Source of the DNA: Saprospirales bacterium GYS_P2D
GTDB taxonomy: Bacteria; Bacteroidota; Bacteroidia; Chitinophagales; Saprospiraceae
Direction of reading: 5' to 3'
Assembly: GCA_009833045.1 (NCBI GenBank)
Contig: WUUP01000007.1
Location: 18,382 to 82,381 of the forward strand
DNA: 64,000 nt
The position numbers and the translations under genes are program-made. Below are positions 36,709 through 45,709 of the stretch, piece by piece (position 1 is the first letter of the stretch; the number at the start of each line of letters is the position of its first letter). The notes under the pieces are model-generated. The model did no database searches. It was not told the origin of the DNA and saw only the letters and a program-made list of their open reading frames with translations.

Positions 36709-38613
36709 TTAGTTGTGGAAAACTCTCAGCACTTTGTAGGTAAGTTGATCTCTCTGAATGACCACATTGTAGTAAGCTCCATGAGCAAAGTTCGACAGAT
36801 TCATAGGTATGAAATTACTACCTTCTTCAAGTTTAGAAACCTGAGAGTGCACTTTAGCTCCATTGAGATCATATACATCTATCTGGGCATCAAAGGCTTG
36901 CTCAGCGTATATTTTCACTTCAAATGGCCCAGATGTAGGGTTAGGGAATGCCTCTGCAGAAAGCAAACTTACCTCAGCAATCTCTGGACCTCTCTCAAGA
37001 AGATCGATTGGCATTGCCTCGAATACATTTTCTTGCATAATGTCTATCCCTGTATTGCGCATGATAATGTCATGCATGGTGGTATTCTTGATTTCAGCAA
37101 TCTCGTTAGCAGAAAACCCTCTGTCTCCTTCGAAATAAAATCTATCACCATCTCTGAGTACCTGAAACTGTCGCTCAATGATCTGCATTAGGGTACGCCC
37201 GATGATCGCATCAGGCATGTAGTCCTCGGATAGCATACCCACCCACGGATCAACATTGTCAACACCTCCGTACAGCTTTTGTAATAATGCAGCATCCTCT
37301 GGATGTTTAGTGATCTCATCGAAAGCTTTAATACGTGGCAATCCAAAGTCTGCTCTCACCGTATTATAATCAGGTAATCCCCGCTCACGCCCTCTATTGA
37401 TATTGATAGCTGCGAGATCAAGTCCACCAGCAGATGGAAGACCAAAAAGGAAATTTCTGACGTCATCGATTACCTTATTATCCATTTTCTGCTGGACCTG
37501 AGTAGCCATGCCTTTGAGATATGGCTCTATACCTCCAGCTAAGTTGATTAGAGTAGGATTGAAATAAGAATCTTTCAATGAGACACTTCCTGCCGCTAAC
37601 TCCTCTCCATCATTACCTAATCTAATCAAATTACTATTGATCAAAGTATGACCGACTCTGAAAGCAGCCGCCGAGAATACGTTAAATATCCTTGGATTAA
37701 CTTCGGCTCTATATCCTTTGTATTCTGGCATTTTGATGCCCATGGCCGGGAGCCACTCATTATACAGTATACTCTGCAAAAATGCACCGTTCCACTTTCT
37801 GGCTTTCTGGTAGACTTCTTCATCTGATAGACTTGGATCTTCAGCCAATATTTCATCACAAAGTCTGTTATGCTCTCTGACGAATAATGTATGAAACGCT
37901 ATCAAAAGTGGATTTTCATTGGCCCTTGCATCACCCGCTACATAGATTTTTGACGAGATGCCAGTTGCATTATCCATGTGAGGACTGTTTGGGTCGATCG
38001 GATCATTAAAATATCCAGTCACTGTATTCCATGGAAGGTTATTACCTTCAGATGTTTTTAGTTTACCGTCCTCAAAGGTACGGAGCCATGCAGCTCTACG
38101 ATCATCAGAGCCGTACACCCCACTCGCATCTACGAAGGAGGTGATATCATTTACATATTCTCTGGGATTATCTGGAGATGTCCCAGTCCCTCGAGCAGCT
38201 ATGGATCTGAACATAGGTATAGGCGGTCCGCCGGGTATAAAAACCTTATCATCAGAAGGAATAGAAATCAAAAGGGGCTCAGTCAAATCATCTAAGACGA
38301 AAGTGATGTCATGATCTATAAACTGCCCAAACACCCAAACAAAATCACTCAGACTTTTCACATCATTAGTGATGCCGTCCTGTGCAAATAAAACATTACT
38401 TATTTCTCTTGGATTGGGTCTGTCTGCGCCACCTGGTAGTGAGATACCGTCCGCAAAACCATTAGTCGTGACCCTCGCTAATCTATCATCTTGAGCACCC
38501 CATTCAGGATTGAAAACATTATTAAATGTGCCATCTATGGTTCTTATAGCTTGGCCAAATGCAGTACTAATCAGTACAGTGGATATGATTAACGAACAAA
38601 CAATTCGGGTCAT
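36709..38613 (-). CDS. Animal-type haem peroxidase with T9SS type A sorting domain
   Basis: 634 residues with a signal peptide (ISTVLISTAFGQ). The peroxidase domain covers about 25-545: distal-side FGQFIDHD with His101, the calcium-loop-like SFVDASGVYGS, ENPLLIAFHTLFVREHN with the conserved Arg-Glu pair, and proximal FRVGHTLI with His near 320. These match the myeloperoxidase/cyclooxygenase superfamily, which uses hydrogen peroxide to oxidise halides or organic substrates. The C-terminal 80 residues (EAFPNPTSGPFEVKI ... YKVLRVF) are a T9SS type A tail, so the enzyme should act outside the cell. A TATATTTG element lies 40 bases upstream. Confidence 0.93.
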   Translation of the reverse strand: MTRIVCSLIISTVLISTAFGQAIRTIDGTFNNVFNPEWGAQDDRLARVTTNGFADGISLPGGADRPNPREISNVLFAQDGITNDVKSLSDFVWVFGQFIDHDITFVLDDLTEPLLISIPSDDKVFIPGGPPIPMFRSIAARGTGTSPDNPREYVNDITSFVDASGVYGSDDRRAAWLRTFEDGKLKTSEGNNLPWNTVTGYFNDPIDPNSPHMDNATGISSKIYVAGDARANENPLLIAFHTLFVREHNRLCDEILAEDPSLSDEEVYQKARKWNGAFLQSILYNEWLPAMGIKMPEYKGYRAEVNPRIFNVFSAAAFRVGHTLINSNLIRLGNDGEELAAGSVSLKDSYFNPTLINLAGGIEPYLKGMATQVQQKMDNKVIDDVRNFLFGLPSAGGLDLAAININRGRERGLPDYNTVRADFGLPRIKAFDEITKHPEDAALLQKLYGGVDNVDPWVGMLSEDYMPDAIIGRTLMQIIERQFQVLRDGDRFYFEGDRGFSANEIAEIKNTTMHDIIMRNTGIDIMQENVFEAMPIDLLERGPEIAEVSLLSAEAFPNPTSGPFEVKIYAEQAFDAQIDVYDLNGAKVHSQVSKLEEGSNFIPMNLSNFAHGAYYNVVIQRDQLTYKVLRVFHN

Positions 38614-38653
38614 GGTCTTCTTATTATCACTCCTCCTCTGGGATTACGAGGGT

Positions 38654-38661
38654 CAAATATA
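38654..38661 (-). promoter_or_regulatory. Candidate -7 element for the haem peroxidase gene
   Basis: The minus strand reads TATATTTG, a perfect TAnnTTTG match, 40 bases before the ATG at 38613. The preceding TGCTA is also shared with the element at 27074-27081. No -33 TTG is obvious. Confidence 0.4.
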
Positions 38662-38823
38662 GCACTTAAGACGGAATATCCGACATAACTATACAGAGGA
38701 TTTGTGATGGATATTACAAATTAATACATCAAATAATAATCCAAAGTTTTATTAGGTCGTACTGTAGCTGAGAACGGCAAATATATTAAAATAAATAATA
38801 ATTCATACAAAACTCATAATGAG

Positions 38824-40131
38824 TTATTTACTTAAATATTTAAGTAATTTTGTCGCAATGATATTTCTCCAAATAATAGTCTGCAATAAAGATCGAAATC
38901 CAAGAAAAATAAAGAAACTATACCATATGCCATTCGTAATGTCTCTGAAAAACACCATGTGAAAAACGATGAAAACAACCGCCGATATCACCATCGTATT
39001 ACGCATCCAAATAGACTCAGTCAAACCAATATATATACCATCCCACACATAGCAGAGATACGCCACTATAGGCAATGCAGCAATGACGCATCGATATCTC
39101 ATCGCAAATGAAATAACCTCTTCATCTGAGGTAAAAAGTGATATCAATGCTTCTGTAAAAGCGAAATACACCATCGCATAGACCACAGCCAACGCAGTAC
39201 CCCATTTGATCACCTTATTCACCGCTTCTACGACCTTATCATATGACTTAGCGCCATAGTACTTACCTACTACGCTCTCGGCAGCAAATGCAAATCCATC
39301 TACTGTATAGGATAACCAATTGAGCAACTGAAGCAATACAACATTAGCCGCTAAGACGATCGCTCCCTCCTCGGAGGATAATCTATAGAACATCAAAAAC
39401 GCACCCGTAAGGGCGACTGTTCTGATAAATAGATTAGCATTGACAGAGAAAAAATCATCTAATCCATCAAATAAATTCTTACTTCTCCAAGCAAGCCCAT
39501 AGAGGTACGAGCGATAGCGATATAACATCAAAGAAATAGCAACAAGTACTCCAATATACTCTGCGATGACCGTCCCCCAAGCTACTCCAGCAATACCAAG
39601 ATCTAATACTCTGACGAAATAATAGCTCAAGACAATATTGCTGACATTTATGATGACAGTAATTATCATTGGGAAAAGTGAGTTTTGTACTCCAAAATAC
39701 CACCCGAGAAAAACATACATTATCATCGTGGCCGGTGCTGCCCAGATCCTCACCTGAAAATACTCCCTCACCAAGGGCCTATGTTCAGCACTTACTTGCA
39801 ATAAAGAGGCCATTCCTCGCAAGAGAAATGGAGAAAATGCCATTAAAGCCGATGCGATCACCAGTGCCAAAAGTCCTCCCCTCACCAAGGACATAAAAAC
39901 CGCCCGTCGATCATCGCCTCCATACTGCTGTGCCACAGTACCTGTCGTGCCCATGCGGAGAAAACCAAAATTCCAATAAATGAAATTAAAAATCATAGAT
40001 CCCAAACCGACTGCGCCCAAGTGAATCGCCGACAGATGTCCCATCAACGCCGTATCTACTGCAGATAATAACGGCACTGAGATGTTGCTTATAATATTAG
40101 GTATGGCTAAACGGAGTATCTCCCTATTCAA
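38824..40131 (-). CDS. MATE family efflux transporter
   Basis: 435 residues, about 12 membrane helices. The N-terminus ILRLAIPNIISNISVPLLSAVDTALMGHL is the MATE/DinF signature, repeated more weakly in the second half (LFIRTVALTGAFLMFYRL). MATE proteins export cationic drugs or metabolites by sodium or proton antiport in the inner membrane. The predicted start codon is TTG; a stop codon lies only three codons upstream in frame, so the protein cannot begin earlier, and the family motif begins almost at once. Downstream of no obvious partner; probably transcribed alone. Confidence 0.93.
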   Translation of the reverse strand: MNREILRLAIPNIISNISVPLLSAVDTALMGHLSAIHLGAVGLGSMIFNFIYWNFGFLRMGTTGTVAQQYGGDDRRAVFMSLVRGGLLALVIASALMAFSPFLLRGMASLLQVSAEHRPLVREYFQVRIWAAPATMIMYVFLGWYFGVQNSLFPMIITVIINVSNIVLSYYFVRVLDLGIAGVAWGTVIAEYIGVLVAISLMLYRYRSYLYGLAWRSKNLFDGLDDFFSVNANLFIRTVALTGAFLMFYRLSSEEGAIVLAANVVLLQLLNWLSYTVDGFAFAAESVVGKYYGAKSYDKVVEAVNKVIKWGTALAVVYAMVYFAFTEALISLFTSDEEVISFAMRYRCVIAALPIVAYLCYVWDGIYIGLTESIWMRNTMVISAVVFIVFHMVFFRDITNGIWYSFFIFLGFRSLLQTIIWRNIIATKLLKYLSK

Positions 40132-40291
40132 AATAGATCAAAGCTGTAAAATGTCTTAAAAAAGCTATCAAGTGCCCCCCCCTCGCAGGAGAATCACACA
40201 ATAATAAAATCAAATATGCATTTATAAATTATTTTTGTGGTCTATCTAAATAAAGCGGGCAGCTGGAAGATGGGCTAATTAACATTGATTA

Positions 40292-41119
40292 ATGAAAAAG
40301 AAGGGAAAACCAAACGCCTTCCGACAAACCATAGACTTCTTGACTAACAAAAGATTCATACTCAACCTATTAGGTATATTGCTATTCTTGTTTTTAGTAA
40401 TATTCGGAGTCATGCAGTGGCTCAAGATATACACTAATCATGGCCAAAAACTCGAACTACCAGACTATATAGGCAGTCATATATCTGATGCGAATCGTGA
40501 TGCTGATCGCAAATCATTTGAGATAATCGTCAATGACTCAGTCCATATCGTAGGTCAGCCTGGAGGTATCATCCACCACCAAAATCCGCCAGGTGGCTCA
40601 AAGGTCAAAGAGGGTCGAAAGATATATACCACCATCACTAAATACAATGCTGACAAAGTGGATATTGCTTCGACATTTCCACTATATGGGCAAGACTACG
40701 AGGCCAAAAAGAATCAACTACAGCAAAAAGCAATCGCATCTGAGATCAAAGAATTCAAATATGATCCGCTGACTACAGGGACCATACTGGAGGTATGGCA
40801 CAATGGACGCCCCATCATCACCAGAGATCGAGATCTCAAGAGCTACGAGATGGAGCGAGGAGATAAGTTAGCATTCGTCGTGAGTACACCGGAGGGGGGC
40901 TCTTTCGTAATACCAAATCTCGTGGGTCAGACTGTAAAACGTGCTCGATGGGCTGTCGAAAACTCAAAATTCAGAATAGGTAATATCACCTATGCCAATG
41001 ATCTCGGCGTCGACGATCCAGAGAATGCAGTGATCGTCAGTCAGTCTCCTGCCTATGATGGTGTCACCCTGATGACATCTGGAGAGAGTATCGATATCGT
41101 CATCAAGGCTGGACAGTAG
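40292..41119 (+). CDS. PASTA-domain membrane protein
   Basis: 275 residues: a cytoplasmic stub, one membrane helix at about 24-44 (FILNLLGILLFLFLVIFGVMQWL), then three PASTA-like modules at about 53-117, 118-190 and 200-275 (for example LPDYIGSHISDANRDA and IPNLVGQTVKRARWAVE). PASTA domains bind peptidoglycan fragments or beta-lactam-like ligands; in Gram-positive bacteria they sit on Ser/Thr kinases or penicillin-binding proteins. Here there is no kinase or transpeptidase domain, a stand-alone form that is common in Bacteroidota. It faces the dcd gene tail-to-tail, three bases apart. A weak TATTTTTG element lies about 54 bases upstream. Confidence 0.88.
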   Translation: MKKKGKPNAFRQTIDFLTNKRFILNLLGILLFLFLVIFGVMQWLKIYTNHGQKLELPDYIGSHISDANRDADRKSFEIIVNDSVHIVGQPGGIIHHQNPPGGSKVKEGRKIYTTITKYNADKVDIASTFPLYGQDYEAKKNQLQQKAIASEIKEFKYDPLTTGTILEVWHNGRPIITRDRDLKSYEMERGDKLAFVVSTPEGGSFVIPNLVGQTVKRARWAVENSKFRIGNITYANDLGVDDPENAVIVSQSPAYDGVTLMTSGESIDIVIKAGQ

Positions 41120-41122
41120 GTA

Positions 41123-41659
41123 TTAGAATTTATTCTTCCACATCATCGACTCGACTGGTCTTGTCGTTCTATTGATGTACTTAGCATTTTTCTTTTTGTT
41201 ATAATAATTGATAATATCGCCTTCAACGGTGAAATAGATTAATTGTCCAATTGGCATACCTGCATAGACTCTCACTGGCTGTACACAGCTGATCTCCAGC
41301 GTCCAAGTATTACAAAATCCGACATCTCCCTTGCCAGCTGTAGCATGTATATCGATCCCGAGCCTGCCGATACTGGACTTCCCCTCTAAGAATGGCACTG
41401 TGCTATGTGTCTCTGTATACTCTTCCGTCACTCCGAGGTAAAGGGTCCCTGGTTGTAGAACAAATCCCTCCACCGGGATCTCTAAATGTTTTATTTTATT
41501 ATGCTTTTTAGCATCAAGGACCTCATCCTCATATATTGCGAGATTCTTACCAAGGTGGACGTCATAGGAGTTAGTACCGAGACACGATCGGTCGAATGGC
41601 TCTATGACTATATCCCCTGTTTCTATAGCTTCAAGTATTTTGGCATCGGTAAGTATCAT
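41123..41659 (-). CDS. dcd: dCTP deaminase
   Basis: Converts dCTP to dUTP for thymidylate synthesis. 178 residues, the usual length, with the family segments GTNSYDVHLGKNL, VLQPGTLYLGVTEEY, the KSSIGRLG nucleotide-binding loop and HATAGKGDVGFCNTWTLEI with the catalytic Glu. A bifunctional dCTP deaminase/dUTPase cannot be ruled out from motifs alone. It is divergent from the phosphopantetheinyl transferase gene, with 47 bases between start codons. Confidence 0.95.
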   Translation of the reverse strand: MILTDAKILEAIETGDIVIEPFDRSCLGTNSYDVHLGKNLAIYEDEVLDAKKHNKIKHLEIPVEGFVLQPGTLYLGVTEEYTETHSTVPFLEGKSSIGRLGIDIHATAGKGDVGFCNTWTLEISCVQPVRVYAGMPIGQLIYFTVEGDIINYYNKKKNAKYINRTTRPVESMMWKNKF

Positions 41660-41706
41660 AAAAGAGTAATTTGCACAAATAAACTGCGAAAATAGACAAA
41701 AGACTC

Positions 41707-42351
41707 ATGCCGCTGGTCATAAATAAAACATCCCCGAATGGCTCTCAACTCATCCTCTGGAAAAATACCGAGCCTGAAGAATACTACCTTGAGCGCTGTG
41801 ATATCAGAGAAGGTAGACTCATAGATATCGACACCTGGTCTGCATCAAGACGTCATGAATGGCTCGCTGGGAGATACCTGATCCAGCACTATGCACAATG
41901 CAGCTCGAGAGAGCTCATCATAGATCAATATGGCAAACCTCACACTACTACCCCTGGACAAGAAATCTCCCTCACTCATAGCCATGAGTATATCTGTCTG
42001 ATGATAGATCATGTACCCTGTGGCGTAGACATACAAAAGCATGTATCCAAGATCAATAGGATCATCCACAAGTTTAGCACAGTAGCTGATTATCATGTCC
42101 TTTGCACGGTAGATTCTATAGATCATGCACACTATATCTGGTGTGCAAAAGAAGCCATATACAAAGCCTATGGAAAGAGATCTCTCGACTTCAGACAGCA
42201 TATACTCCTCACCTCATGCACTATGATAGGGACAAATCGAGCGGTAATGCAGGGAAAAGTATCAAAAGGTGAAACAGTGATCCAATATGCTCTTAAATTA
42301 TTGAAAGTCAACGACCTATATGTCGTGACAGCTATCGAACAGAGGCCTTAA
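41707..42351 (+). CDS. 4'-phosphopantetheinyl transferase superfamily protein
   Basis: 214 residues. Attaches the phosphopantetheine arm of CoA to carrier proteins. The Sfp-type signature is present: GVDIQKHV with the metal-binding Asp, and WCAKEAIYKAYGK (WxxKEAxxK) with the catalytic Glu and Lys. The N-terminal ASRRHEWLAGRYL segment is also typical of this group. No carrier protein or synthase gene is nearby, so the target is unknown. It overlaps the convergent MarR gene by four bases. Confidence 0.9.
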   Translation: MPLVINKTSPNGSQLILWKNTEPEEYYLERCDIREGRLIDIDTWSASRRHEWLAGRYLIQHYAQCSSRELIIDQYGKPHTTTPGQEISLTHSHEYICLMIDHVPCGVDIQKHVSKINRIIHKFSTVADYHVLCTVDSIDHAHYIWCAKEAIYKAYGKRSLDFRQHILLTSCTMIGTNRAVMQGKVSKGETVIQYALKLLKVNDLYVVTAIEQRP

Positions 42352-42800
42352 TATCGGAGTTTATCCAGCAGTTCAGACAGCTGTAGCACTTCCGCTTCGG
42401 TGAGTTTTTTGAATATTTCTTTAACCTTATGATTGGTATGCTCCATCTCTTCAAGCTTAGCTAATCCGGCATCTGTGATGATCACATCTACCAGTCTCCT
42501 ATCATCACTACATATCTTTTTCTCGACCCATCCTTTTTTGATCATACGATCTATGAGCCGAGTAGTATCAGACATCTTATCTATCATCCTATTTCGGATC
42601 GTCGAGGTACTGATGGGTTCTTCTGCGCCTCGTAGGATGCGGAGTATATTGTACTGCTTATTAGTGATACCATAGGGCTTGAATATAGAGCGTAGGTGCT
42701 CCATAACCCATCCATTAGTATACATTATATTGACCAGTGCTTTCTCCTCTACGTGGCTAAATGGTCTACTCTGCTTAATATCTTCCTCTATACTTCCCAT
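42348..42800 (-). CDS. MarR family transcriptional regulator
   Basis: 150 residues with a winged-helix core: GITNKQYNILRILRGAEEPISTSTIRNRM, recognition helix DTTRLIDRMIKKGWVEKK, and the wing DDRRLVDVIITDAGLAKLEEM. MarR proteins bind palindromes near their own genes and respond to small phenolic or oxidising ligands. It is separated by about 50 bases from the downstream end of the receiver-CRP regulator on the same strand, and could be read through from that operon. Target genes are unknown. Confidence 0.92.
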   Translation of the reverse strand: MGSIEEDIKQSRPFSHVEEKALVNIMYTNGWVMEHLRSIFKPYGITNKQYNILRILRGAEEPISTSTIRNRMIDKMSDTTRLIDRMIKKGWVEKKICSDDRRLVDVIITDAGLAKLEEMEHTNHKVKEIFKKLTEAEVLQLSELLDKLRY

Positions 42801-42852
42801 ATCCCCAATATAACCCTAAACTAATTTCTATGTTTAAACGATAAAATAATAA

Positions 42853-43911
42853 TTATTGAGGGATGGCATCCAACTGATCTATGGATAGGATCTTGATCAG
42901 TGTGCCATCAACCTCGATGAGACCATCAGATTTAAATTCTGAGAGCATTCTGATCAGTGTTTCTTTAGCCGTACCAGCTATGGCGGCGAGGTCATCTCGT
43001 ACGACCTTGATCTCTACATTTTCACTCTGACCAGAGCATTGCTTGTCGGCCATGGTGATGAGTGCATTTGCTACTTTCTTTCGTACTGAGCTATAGGCCA
43101 GCTCGATGAGTTTTTGCTCTGCATTTTCGGCCCGATTAGCCAGCATTTTTATGAATTGGGCACCAAAATCACGATTATTAAACAATAGTAAAGAGAAATC
43201 TTCTTTAGGTATCAATCGTATCTCACAGTCTGATATCGCCTTAGCAAAATCAGAATAACGAGTCTCCTGTATTAATGGAAAATATCCAAAAAATTCGCCT
43301 TCAGAATATAAGTTAGTAATCAATTCCTTCCCAAATTCATTAATATGATAGCATTTGACCTGTCCTGTCACTAAAAAATATAGCCATCTTGCATTTTGGC
43401 CTTCTTCATATATGAAGTCCTTTGCCTGGTACTTTCGCACTTCTCGGTTTTCGCTAAGCTTTTGGAATTCTTCATGTGCCTTCGCTTCATTGATAAAGCG
43501 ATGAAGCCCCTCATCACTCTGATCAAAAGCAGACTTGATCTTAGCACTCCGCTGTAGACGCATCTCTATGGCCTCGAGCAGCTCTGTATCGTCAAAAGGC
43601 TTAGTGATGTAGTCATCAGCACCAAGTCCCATACCTTTTCTGAAGTCTGTTTTTTCAGCTTTGGCAGTCAAAAATATAAACGGTATGCCATTGGTCTTTG
43701 GATTTTTATTGAGGATCTTGAGCACTCCAAATCCATCAAGCTCTGGCATCATCACGTCACAGATGATGAGATCAGGGTCGCCCGTCGTAGCTGCTTTGAC
43801 ACCCTCTACTCCATTAGGGGCAGAGATGATATCATAGCCACTGAGCTCCAGTATCTCGCAGAGATTTTCTCGGACCTCATAGTTGTCCTCTATGACCAGT
43901 ATTTTCTTCAT
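42853..43911 (-). CDS. Receiver-CRP/FNR fusion response regulator
   Basis: 352 residues with an unusual output. Residues 1-120 are a complete receiver domain (acidic pair Glu8/Asp9, phosphate-accepting Asp52 in ICDVMMPELDG, Lys in ITKPFD). Residues about 150-270 are a cyclic-nucleotide-binding-type sensor fold (FIYEEGQNARWLYFLVTGQVK). Residues about 280-345 are a Crp-type helix-turn-helix (DDLAAIAGTAKETLIRMLSEF). The recognition helix keeps the Glu and Arg that contact TGA/TCA half-sites in CRP and FNR. No Cys cluster of the FNR type is seen, so oxygen sensing must come from the partner kinase. The gene starts six bases after the kinase gene ends. Confidence 0.94.
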   Translation of the reverse strand: MKKILVIEDNYEVRENLCEILELSGYDIISAPNGVEGVKAATTGDPDLIICDVMMPELDGFGVLKILNKNPKTNGIPFIFLTAKAEKTDFRKGMGLGADDYITKPFDDTELLEAIEMRLQRSAKIKSAFDQSDEGLHRFINEAKAHEEFQKLSENREVRKYQAKDFIYEEGQNARWLYFLVTGQVKCYHINEFGKELITNLYSEGEFFGYFPLIQETRYSDFAKAISDCEIRLIPKEDFSLLLFNNRDFGAQFIKMLANRAENAEQKLIELAYSSVRKKVANALITMADKQCSGQSENVEIKVVRDDLAAIAGTAKETLIRMLSEFKSDGLIEVDGTLIKILSIDQLDAIPQ

Positions 43912-43917
43912 TTGTGA

Positions 43918-45189
43918 TTATTTCTTTGGTATTATTATCTTAAATGTGCTACCTGCCCCTTCTTCACTTTCAAAATCGATCGAGCCTCCTAACAGCTCTA
44001 TATATTCCTTGACAATATTGAGCCCGAGCCCCGTCCCTTGGATAGTCTCTACATTACTTGCCCTAAAGAATCTATTAAATAAGTGCTTTTGCTCAGCCTC
44101 TGGGATACCGATCCCTTCATCTTTGACATCTATTTTGATTGATTCTTCACTCACCTCCGATCGACAGGTGATGGTACTATTCTCCCCAGAATACTTGATG
44201 CCATTAGATACTAAGTTGAATAGGACATTTTTTAAAATTCGCTCATCACTATTGACTATTGGCTCACCCGTATGCTCATGGCATATAGTCTGTCCAGGCT
44301 TGAGTAGCCCTTGCACCTCATCATGGATGAGCTGACAGAGATCCGTCAGATTGATCGGACTGAGACCCACCTCTACCTTGCCCTCTTCGAGCTTGGACAG
44401 CGACAAGAAATCATTGAGTATACCAGTAAGATTAGCCACGGCAGATTTGATCCGGCCGATATGTTTTTCTCGTTTTGGGTGCTGTTCTTCGGTAGTGTAT
44501 CGGCCGATCAGCTGTGCCGACGACAGGATAGTACTCAGCGGCGTCCGAAACTCATGAGAAGCCATCGAAACGAATCTCGATTTAAGCTCATTCAGCTCCT
44601 TCTCCTTGTCAAGCGATTCTTGCAGTTTTAGTTCGTTCTCCTTCAGCTGCTGATTCGTACTTAGTAGTCGATTGACCACTTCTTCGAGTTCATTAGTGCG
44701 CTCCTCGACGAGATTTTCGAGCTTTTCATTGACACGGATGAGCTCTTCTTCTGCTTGTTTGACTTCCGTCAAATCATGTATCACACCAGTGAATATCACT
44801 CGATCATTCAGTATGACCTCACTCACCGCCAGTCTAAATGGGAATATACTCCCATCTTTTCTTTTAGCTGTCACCTCTCGTCCTATACCAATGATCCGAG
44901 CCTCCTTAGTATCGTGATATCGCTGTAGATATCCATCATGCTCACTATGATAGGGCTCTGGCATGAGCACACTTACATTTTGGCCCATGACCTCGTCGAT
45001 ATGATAGCCAAACATCTCAAGAGCCGCAGGATTCATCATCTCGATATGCCCTCGAGCATCGATGCTGATGATACCATCTATTGCAGTCTCTATAATCGCC
45101 TGCAGGCGCTGCGTAAAGTCAGAATCAATAGCTCCCAATACACGGTGTTTTTTTAGTGACCAAAGGCCAAAATAATAGAAATGTGACAA
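43918..45189 (-). CDS. FixL-like PAS sensor histidine kinase, probable haem oxygen sensor
   Basis: 423 residues, no membrane helix. PAS domain at about 27-145, coiled coil to about 200, HisKA with SHEFRTP near 213, and HATPase to the end (GIKYSG, DEGIGIP, GTGLGLNIV). The PAS domain closely follows FixL: EPYHSEHDGYLQRY...IIGIGREVTAKRKDGSIFP. His84, Arg90 and Arg104 match haem ligand His200, Arg206 and Arg220 of Bradyrhizobium FixL with the same spacing (6 and 20 residues). It is the upstream gene of the receiver-CRP regulator. The start is uncertain: codon 1 is TTG, and another TTG at codon 18 would leave the PAS domain complete and place a CRP-like palindrome in the promoter. Confidence 0.92.
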   Translation of the reverse strand: MSHFYYFGLWSLKKHRVLGAIDSDFTQRLQAIIETAIDGIISIDARGHIEMMNPAALEMFGYHIDEVMGQNVSVLMPEPYHSEHDGYLQRYHDTKEARIIGIGREVTAKRKDGSIFPFRLAVSEVILNDRVIFTGVIHDLTEVKQAEEELIRVNEKLENLVEERTNELEEVVNRLLSTNQQLKENELKLQESLDKEKELNELKSRFVSMASHEFRTPLSTILSSAQLIGRYTTEEQHPKREKHIGRIKSAVANLTGILNDFLSLSKLEEGKVEVGLSPINLTDLCQLIHDEVQGLLKPGQTICHEHTGEPIVNSDERILKNVLFNLVSNGIKYSGENSTITCRSEVSEESIKIDVKDEGIGIPEAEQKHLFNRFFRASNVETIQGTGLGLNIVKEYIELLGGSIDFESEEGAGSTFKIIIPKK

Positions 45190-45197
45190 AGCTCACT
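45182..45197. promoter_or_regulatory. CRP-like palindrome at the kinase start
   Basis: TGTGA-N6-TCACT, nine of ten positions of the classical TGTGA-N6-TCACA CRP box. It overlaps the first possible start codon (TTG) of the histidine kinase and lies about 70-85 bases before the divergent CBS gene. It could be an autoregulatory site for the receiver-CRP regulator if the kinase starts further downstream. Confidence 0.4.
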
Positions 45198-45205
45198 GAG
45201 CCACA

Positions 45206-45217
45206 TGATATATATCA
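45206..45217. promoter_or_regulatory. FNR/FixK-like box between the kinase and CBS/USP operons
   Basis: TGAT-ATAT-ATCA, a perfect 12-base palindrome with the core of the FNR consensus TTGAT-N4-ATCAA. It lies in the divergent promoter region, centred 56 bases before the CBS gene ATG at 45268. The receiver-CRP regulator encoded next door is the natural candidate to bind it. Confidence 0.55.
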
Positions 45218-45267
45218 GCACAAAGCTGATTGATGTTTCTGAATTTAGTCTTTAAATAATCACAAAT

Positions 45268-45708
45268 ATGAACCTATTAGCACCTATAACAACGATCATG
45301 ACCAAAGATGTCCTCACACTGGAGGCCACAGCAGGTCTGGACAAAGTAGAAAAGATCTTTCAAAACAATAACATACATCATCTCCCGATCACCGAAGGTG
45401 AAAAAATGGTGGGGATGATCAGTAAAACTGACTTTTTGCTCTTTAAAAGAGGATTCTTTGACTTTCAGGTAGAGGCGAAGTATGATCTATTTAGGCTCAA
45501 GACGCATAAGGCATCTGATATCATGACTCGTGGTATCGCCAAACTCGAACCCACTGATAAGATCAATGTCGCTCTGGAAGTATTCAAAAAAAATATCCTC
45601 CATGCACTGCCTGTAGTAGATGGCGACCAGCTCATAGGCATCGTCACTACTCATGATATAATCACACATCTGGCTGACGATAAATCAGCTATTAATCAAT
45701 ATCAGTAA
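45268..45708 (+). CDS. CBS-domain pair protein
   Basis: 146 residues made of two CBS motifs (about 8-60 and 78-140): IMTKDVLTLEA, IHHLPITEGEKMVGMISKTDFL, then IMTRGIAKLEPT and LHALPVVDGDQLIGIVTTHDII. CBS pairs bind adenine nucleotides and act as energy sensors. First gene of a six-gene plus-strand operon; the next gene begins one base after its stop. It is divergent from the FixL-like kinase and has an FNR-like box upstream. Confidence 0.92.
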   Translation: MNLLAPITTIMTKDVLTLEATAGLDKVEKIFQNNNIHHLPITEGEKMVGMISKTDFLLFKRGFFDFQVEAKYDLFRLKTHKASDIMTRGIAKLEPTDKINVALEVFKKNILHALPVVDGDQLIGIVTTHDIITHLADDKSAINQYQ

Positions 45709-45709
45709 G

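Noticed and set aside
45230-45245. TTGATG-like half site downstream of the 45206 box
   Set aside because: Only one half-site is present; no matching second half at FNR spacing.
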